Under the pieces are notes generated by a model. That model worked only from the letters and a program-made list of their open reading frames with translations. It had not been told where the DNA came from and made no database searches. Both the position numbers and the translations under genes were made by a program. 64,000 nucleotides of DNA from Pseudomonas alliivorans (lineage in GTDB: Bacteria > Pseudomonadota > Gammaproteobacteria > Pseudomonadales > Pseudomonadaceae): NCBI RefSeq assembly GCF_017826695.1, contig NZ_JAFFZW010000001.1, forward strand, positions 620,001 to 684,000, in the 5' to 3' direction. Positions 55,001 to 62,100 of the stretch are shown here, piece after piece; within the stretch, counting starts at the first letter, position 1, and the number at the start of each line of letters is the position of its first letter.

Positions 55001-56148
55001 AAGCCACATTGCACGCGCATCTGGCGGTGACACTCTCAAGCGCGGTGTTGCCCAGCGCCTACCTTTGGCTGGAGAAGCTGCCGCTGACTGCCAATGGCAA
55101 GGTGGACCGTGATGCGCTGGCGACCCTGGCGGATCAGGATCTGGCTGCGCGCAAGGTGAACCTCGGCAGTCCTCGGGATCACATCGAACTGGCGCTCTAT
55201 CAGATCTGGAAGAGTCTGTTGCTCGCACCGCAGATCGGCATTCGCGACAATTTTTTCAACGTTGGTGGCACCTCGATTGCGGCCATCAAGATGGCGTATC
55301 AGATCGGTCAGACCTTCGCCGTCGAAGTGCCGGTGCGGGTGATCATGGCCCACCCGACCATCGAAGCCCTTGGCGGCTGGTTGCGCACCGGCGCCGACCT
55401 TGCCGCTGCACAAGGCAACCTGATCGAGTTTCGCCGGGGCGAAGGGCGACGCAATGTGGTGTGCATTCACCCGGCGGGCGGGACGGCGTTCTGTTACCTG
55501 TCACTGGCCAAAGTCCTGCCGGAGCACGTCGGTGTCTACGGCGTTCAGTCGCCGGGCCTGAACCCCGGGGAAAGCACCGAGCCGACTGTCGAAGCCATGG
55601 CCGAGGCATACCTGCGTCTGATCGAACCGATGACCACTCGGCCGCTGATTCTCACCGGCCTGTCCTTCGGTGGGCTGGTGGCGTATGAAATGGCCCGGCG
55701 CCTCACAGCGGCGGGGCATCGTCAGGTAACCGTGGTGCTGCTCGACACTCAGGGCTCTGACGATCCGGGTTTCCGACAGCAGATCGGTACCGTGGACATG
55801 GCCGAGTTTCGCGACAAGCTGGTGCGCTTCAACGGTATGTATCCGGGCATCGAAGACGCTCAGGTCGAGCGCTATTTTCATCTCTACAACCATAACAGGC
55901 TCGCCATGGCGGCCTATGACTGTGCGCCGCACGCCGGCCGTATCGTGCTGATTCAGGCGCGTGAAGGCTTCAGTCGCCGGCAACTCCATGAGTTGCGCGC
56001 GTTCTGGCGCCGCCGTGCAGGCAATGGCTATCTGGCCAGGCTGGTGCATGGCGGGCACTGGGACATGCTGGAAAGCGCTGAAGTGCATCGCGTCTCTCAG
56101 GCGCTCAGGCACGAGCTGCAGCGTTTCGATACGCAGGAGGCGAATTGA
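52036..56148 (+). CDS. NRPS: docking-C-A-T-TE terminal module
   Basis: A 1370-residue termination module. Residues 1-50 are a TubC_N-type docking domain (NACQLLELFDRHAVALEVDGDKL). C is at 70-500 (HHIVADGW near 201), A at 530-1035 (YTSGTTGLPKG near 686), T near 1070 (NFFNVGGTSIAAIK) and type I thioesterase at 1110-1370 with the nucleophile in GLSFGG near 1208. The A-domain code reads D-A-W-V-F-G-V-V-I-K, which I cannot assign. The start overlaps the stop of the first gene (ATGA). The docking domain fits acceptance of the chain from the upstream Ox-ended protein. The TE should release the finished product although another synthetase gene follows. Confidence 0.92.
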   Translation: MNACQLLELFDRHAVALEVDGDKLRCKAPRGFLTEEMLQALKRHKLELIARLSGADPAAIPRRSEGQADFPLSFSQRQLWFLDQLEPGSAFYNVPTAVSLKGPLDVAMLERALNGLIARHEMLRTTFRSIDGEPRQVVHAAMPLVLAVTDLGDVEEAERQATIRAAVERDAKVPFDLAQGPLFRASLLRLADDEYLWLYCVHHIVADGWSMGVVLQEVTALYADFLSGQPSSLPPLAVQYADYACWQQQRLGGGALEQQLDFWRRTLSDAPLLLTLPTDRPRPRVQRYAGATFSSSLDATTLRALTSLGRETRGTLFNVLTAALSVLLWRYSGQQDLCIGTPFANRARPEVEPLIGHFVNTLVIRQRLDPQQTFAELLREVRTTLLDVHTHQDVPFDRVVEAVNPQRDTAYSPLFQVMLVLQNTPGAAVQLPGVEMAPYITGSATAKFDLAFEWVERDGRLNLLVEYNTDLFHVTTIERLSAHYRHLLEQIAQDAKQPIAALQLLTEAERERMLNEWNRSAPLGQVAECVHSLVEAQAALHPDARAVVFEDQSLSYAELNTRANRLAHYLREQGVGPDVRVAVCIERSLELPVALLAVLKAGGAYVPLDPDYPVGRLGHMLCDSRPAVLLTLGNARSVLRQAQQDAGWDVPVLDVQADAGRWAGRATQNIDPRSIGLTADHLAYVIYTSGTTGLPKGVMVAHRGLSNLLLWCLQVCGESGAMLHKIPFGFDASAWETFWPLATGGRLVIARPGGHFEPGYLAQVVREQQVTAMVFVPAMLQLFLDVDEVTACHSLTDVFSGGGELSPALARRFQERLPNARLHNVYGPTETTVINSIWTLEPGAEVPARQLPIGRPIANNRLHVLDAHDAPVPVGVTGQLHIGGVGVARGYLGLDALTAERFIDSPFVAGDRLYRSGDLARYRADGQVEFLGRNDFQVKLRGVRLELSEIEARLDMFPTLRACVVLMVGDTAQNHRLVACYVADEPLDEATLHAHLAVTLSSAVLPSAYLWLEKLPLTANGKVDRDALATLADQDLAARKVNLGSPRDHIELALYQIWKSLLLAPQIGIRDNFFNVGGTSIAAIKMAYQIGQTFAVEVPVRVIMAHPTIEALGGWLRTGADLAAAQGNLIEFRRGEGRRNVVCIHPAGGTAFCYLSLAKVLPEHVGVYGVQSPGLNPGESTEPTVEAMAEAYLRLIEPMTTRPLILTGLSFGGLVAYEMARRLTAAGHRQVTVVLLDTQGSDDPGFRQQIGTVDMAEFRDKLVRFNGMYPGIEDAQVERYFHLYNHNRLAMAAYDCAPHAGRIVLIQAREGFSRRQLHELRAFWRRRAGNGYLARLVHGGHWDMLESAEVHRVSQALRHELQRFDTQEAN

Positions 56149-59100
56149 TGAGCGGTCACGAAAGCGGTCCTCCAAACCCGGCAACCTTGCTGGGCCGTTT
56201 TGCCGGACAGGTCCGCCGCCAGCCGCAAGCGCTGGCGGTGATCGACCGGCAGACACATCTGAGCTACGCACAACTGGCCAGTGCCAGTGAGCGTATCGCC
56301 CGTGGGCTCCAGGCGCGCGGCGTGATACCTGGCGAATCACTCGCGTTGAGCATGCCGCGTAGCTGGCAATGGCTGGCGACCATGCTGGGTGCCTTGAAGG
56401 TCGGTGCCGTGGTGGTGCCACTGGACTCGGCCAGCCCGCAGGGGCGTCGGGAGCTGATGCTGGCTGATGCGGGGTGTGTCGGTCTGGTCACCCTGACGGA
56501 TGATCTGGACTGGACGCCGTCGGTCTGGCAGGTCGGCGTCGATTCGCTGCTGACGTATCCCGATGAGCCCGTCCAGCCGCTTGCCGAACACTTTGCCGAG
56601 GTGATGTTCCTGTTCTACACCTCAGGCACCACGGGCACACCGAAAGCGGTCGAAGTCGGCGAGCGCGGTCTGCTGCGGCTTGCCGAGCCTGATGGTTACA
56701 TCGAAATTCGTGCTACCGACCGGTTCGCCTGCCTGTCCAATCCGGCATTCGATGCGTGCAGTTTCGAGGTCTGGGCACCGCTGGTCAACGGGGGCGGCTG
56801 CGTGATCATTGCCGACGACGACCTTCACGATGCACGACGATTCGCCGAGGTGCTCGAATCGCAGCGGGTGAACAACCTGTTCATGACGGTTTCGCTGTTC
56901 AATACCTTGAGCGCCGATTTCCCGGCCTGCTTCGCCAGTCTGCGTCAGGTGCTGATCGGCGGCGAACAGGTCAGCGCTGCCGCCGTCCGCGCCTGGTATC
57001 GAGCCAATCCTGACAGCCAGTGCCGGATCTTCAACGCCTACGGACCTACCGAGTGCACCACCTTCGCGTTGGCGTACCCGATCCCCAGAAGTTTTCAGGG
57101 TGATTCGGTGCCGATCGGCCGTCCGTTGCCAGACACAGGGTTGTGCGTTCTGGACTCTCAGCAACGCGCGATCGAGCAGGGCGAAGCCGGCGAGCTGTAC
57201 TTGAGCGGCAGCGGCGTGGCGCGTGGCTACCGCAATCGTCCGCACGACACGGCGCACAGTTTCGTGCAACTTCGCGACCCCGCCGGTGCAGAGCGGCGCT
57301 ATTACCGAACTGGCGATCAGGTGCGGCTCAACAGAGATGGACTGATCGAGTACCTGGGGCGCATGGATCGTCAGGTCAAGGTTCGCGGCTTTCGTATCGA
57401 ACCGGGCGAAGTCGAGCAGCGTCTGCTGGAACACTCAGGCGTCGCCCAGGCCTACGTCTGCACGCGACGACATGCAGCTGAAGACCATCAGTTGCTGGCG
57501 TTCATCGTGCCGCGAAACCGGCTGGACTATCGCGACTTCGACACTCATCTGCGTGCACAACTCGCGCCGTGGATGCGTCCGCATCAATTGTTCGTGGTGC
57601 AGCGACTGCCGTTGACCGCCAATGGCAAGATCGACCGCGCCGCACTGCTGGCCCAGCCCCTTGATCCCTGGCGCGCGGACATCGAAGAGCCTGTCGACGA
57701 GGCGCAGCCAGTGGCGCTGGATTGGCTGCTGAGTCAGGTTCGCATGTTGTTGTCGCAACCTGCGCTGTGCGCTCAGGATGACTGGCTGGGCAGTGGCGGC
57801 GATTCGCTCAAAGCGATGCGTCTTCGTTCAATGATTCGCACCCATTGGCAGCGGGATATCACCATGGGTGTGCTGCTCAGCGAACCCTTTGCAGCGCTCG
57901 CCGAACGCTTGAATGCCGAGCAGCACATCGCCTCCGGTTATCCCGTCGCACCTGCCATCGGCAACGCACGGCGTCAGCCTGCTACCGCCGAGCAGAGCCG
58001 TTTGTGGCTGCTGCAGCAACGCACGCCGGACTCGACCGCCTACAACGTGCCGATCATCCTGCACCTGGCGAACGGGATTCAGGTTCAGGCGCTGGCCGAT
58101 GCAGTGGACCGCCTCGTGGCCCGGCATTCGGCGTTGCGCATGGCGTTCGAGTCCGGTCCTGACGGGCTGTACCAGGTGGTGGCCGAGCAGGGCACGCAAT
58201 GCCATGTGTTTGCGGCCGGGCATTTCACGCAGGACACCTGGCGCAGCTTCGCGACGCTGGTCTTCGACACGCCGTTCGATCTGGCGACGCCGACCCTGTT
58301 TCGCGCATGGCTGCTGCCCTTTGCCGATGGCAGTTGTCGGCTATTGATGAACCTGCACCACATCATCACCGATGGCTGGTCGATGAACCTGCTGTTCGAT
58401 GATCTGGCGCAGTTGTACGAAGAGGCGGCGCAAGGTAGAAGCACCTCCGATGCAATGCCGAGCCTGACCACGCTGGAATTCGCCCAATGGCAGCGTCAGT
58501 GGCGCGTAGCCCCGCAATACCGTGATCAGCGTCGGGCGCTGGCCGAACTGCACCGTCGCCAGGAAACGCCGTCATCGGCGCTGTTGCCGGTGCGTGCCAT
58601 GAGCCCACACGCCCGCCTGTACCGGCAGCCGCTGGGCGAGTTGCGCAGCGTCGCGCTGGATCGCTTCTGCAGTCGCCGGCGTTTTACCCGTTTCGACGTG
58701 CTGTTCAGTGTCTACGCCTGGAGCCTGTATGCCCTGACCGGTTGCGAGCGGCCAAGGATCGCCAGTCCGGTATCGAACCGGCCGCTGGCGGAGTTCGAGC
58801 ATGCGCCGGGCATGTTCGCCAACACCGTTCTGATTCCCGCTGCGTTCAACCATGAGGTGACGTTGAGCGAGCAACTGCGCATTCAGACCAACCTCGTGCG
58901 CGAGGTGCTGGCGTTGCAGGATGTGGCTCTGGCCGATCTGGTCGAAGACCTGCGGCTGTCGTCCGGTTCCGCCCTGTTCGATTTCATGTTCGTGCTGGAA
59001 AACACCGACTACGCCAGCCTCGCTGACGGGCCGCTGCACGCCACGCTTGAATTCAACGAAACCTTGCAGGCCAAGTGTCCGCTGACGTTGCTGGTGGTGG

Positions 59101-62100
59101 AGGGCGGGTCGCAGCTTGAATGCTGGTGGGAATACCAGAGCAGTCATTTCGATGCGGCACAGATCGACGCCATCAACACCCTGTTTCAACGAGGTCTGGA
59201 CGTGCTAATGGAGCGCCCGAGCGCGACGCTGCATGACGTGCTGGAGCCGCATCGCCTCTGGCTGCCGCCTGCCAGTGTCGGCGACAGCGCCGAGCCGCCA
59301 TTCACGACCCTGGCCGACTGGTTCGAACATCAGGTGCATTTCACGCCGCAATCCATCGCACTGGTCGACGACCGGCGCCAGGTGAGTTACGCCGAGCTGA
59401 ATACCTTGGCCGATACTCTGGCCGCGCTTCTGGCCGAGCAATACCCGGCGAGCGATCAGGCAAACGAGCCGCTGCAAGTGGTGCTGTATCTGGACGCTTC
59501 GGTCGAACACATCGTTGCCTTGCTGGCTCTGGCCAAACTCAACCTGACCGCCGTACCGCTCGACCCTGGCTATCCGCTGGCCGTTCAGCGTCAGGTGTTG
59601 CAACAGGCGCAGCCGCACTGCCTGCTGTTCAGCACCGCGACCGAAACGGCACTGAATGAACTGGCTGCCGACCGTTTCGTCTGCCATCGCATCGACCTTG
59701 ATGCCGCGCCACAAACCTTGCAACGCACGCGCCACCATGGCGAACGGCCGCTCTACACCCTGTTTACGTCGGGCTCTACCGGCACGCCAAAAGGTGTGCA
59801 GGTGCCGGACATGACACTCTGCAACCTGCTGCAATGGCAGCGAACCCAAGGGCAGCTTCCTGCACGATCCGTTACCCTGCAATTCTCCATGCTGTCCTTC
59901 GACGTGTCGTTTCAGGAGATTTTCAGCACCCTGTGCGGCGGCGGAACCTATCACCTGATCAAGCCGCGCTGGCGTCAGGATGCGCAGGCATTGCTGGACT
60001 ATCTGCTCGAAGCACGTATCGAACGGTTGTTCCTGCCGTGCGTGGCCCTTCAGCATCTGGCACAAACCGCCGTCAGCCGGCAGGTGTACCCGCAGGTTCT
60101 GCGCGAGGTGATAACGGCCGGTGAACAATTGCTGTGCACCGATGCGCTGCGCGACTGGTTTGGCGGCATGCCACAGGCGCGTTTGTTCAACCATTACGGC
60201 CCGACTGAAACCCATGTGGTCAGCGCCTGGCGCTTGCCGGCGTCCGTTCGGGACTGGCCGTTACGTGCGCCCATCGGGCGGGCGGTGAGCAACGCGCTGC
60301 TGCTGCTGGTGGATGACTTCGACCGTCCTGTGCCGGTTGGCAATCGGGGCTATCTGCTGGTGGCCGGGCCGATGATTTCCCGCTGCTACCTCGCCGATCC
60401 TGCGCTGAACACCACGCGCTTTGTCGAACTGCGACGGCCTGACGGCAGCACGGCATTGTTTTATCGCACCGGCGATCTGGCCTGCGCCGACGCGGAGGGT
60501 CTTTTGCACTATCTGGGGCGTGACGACCAGCAGGTCAAGATCAGCGGTCAGCGCCTGGAGCTGGGGCAGATTGAAGCGGCCTTGATGCAGCACCCGTCGG
60601 TGATCAATGCAGTCGTGACCCTTCAGGACGAACCGCAGCGCCTCACGGCCTGTCTGCACCTGGACGGTACACCGCCACCCGATCTTCAGGCGCTGGATCG
60701 CCAGGTTGCGCTGCACCTGCCAGCCCATGTGCGCATCAATGAATACCGCCAGCTCGACGTCTGGCCACGCACGCCCAGCGGCAAGATCGATCGCAAGGCA
60801 TTGAACGGGCTGGGCGTGGTGCTGGAACGTTCGTTCACTGCGGCACCGGTGGCGACACTCAGCCCGCTGGAGCAGCAACTGAGCGAGCTGTTCGTGGCGG
60901 TGATCGGGCGTCCCATCGATCCGGATCAAACGTTTTTCGAGGCCGGTGCGACCAGTCTCGGCCTCATGCGGCTGCACGCTCGCTATGCGCAGGCGCTGCC
61001 GCAGGCCGTTTCGATGTCTGATTTGTTCGAGCACGTGACCGTACGGCGTCTAGCGCACCATCTGGGCAATTCCCTGTCAGCGCCCGTCGAGCGCGAGCAG
61101 GACGTCGATGCCATTGATGCCAGCGAAGAGCCGATGGCAATCATTGGCATGACGGTCAATGTGGCCGGCGCGCAGAACCTCGCCGAGTTCTGGACGATGA
61201 TTCAGGGTAACCACGTGGGCATCGAGCAGTTTGCCGCCGCCGAGGGGCACGTGGGGGCTCGCAGTCAGCTTGCGGGTCTGCTGGATTTCGACCCCGAGTA
61301 TTTCGGCATCAGCCGCCAGGAAGCCCGTCTGATGGACCCGCAGCAGCGGCACTTGCTGATGGCCTGTGTGCAGGCGTTGCAGCACGCGGGGATGGTTCCA
61401 AAGGTCGACGGTCCACGCATCGGCCTGATTGCCAGTTGCGGCGAAACCACGTACTTCCAGCAGATGCTGCGCGAGAGCGCCGACGGCGATCTGCCGGATG
61501 GCTTTCAAATGGCGCTGCATCACGACAAGGATTTTCTGGCCACCAAGGTCGCTTATCACCTGGACCTTACCGGCCCGGCCATGAGTGTTCAGGCCGCGTG
61601 CGGCAGTTCGCTGATCGCAGTCCATCTGGCCGGCGCCATGCTGCGTCAGGGTGACAGCGACGTGATGCTGGCCGCTGGCGTGCTGGTCGATCCGACGCTG
61701 ACCGAAGGGTATCGCCATCGTTCCCAGCACATCTTTTCTCGCGATGGGCTCTGTCGGCCGTTCAGCGAGGATGCCAGCGGCACCATTGGCGCCAGTGGTT
61801 ATGGCGTCGTCGTGCTCAAACCGCTGACTCGCGCCAGGGCCGATGGCGACCGGATCTACGCAGTGGTCGAAGCCACGGCGCTGAACAACGACGGTCGCAG
61901 CAAGATGAGCTACACCGCGCCGTCGGTGGCGGGGCAGACGGCAGTCATTCGCGATGCCATGGGCAAGGCAGGTGTGGGCGGAACCGACATGGGCTATATC
62001 GAAGCCCACGGCACCGGCACCCTGCTGGGTGATCCGGTGGAGTTCGCGGCGTTGAGCAAGGCATTTGGCCCTGCTCCGGCTGCCAGCTGTGCGCTGGCCT

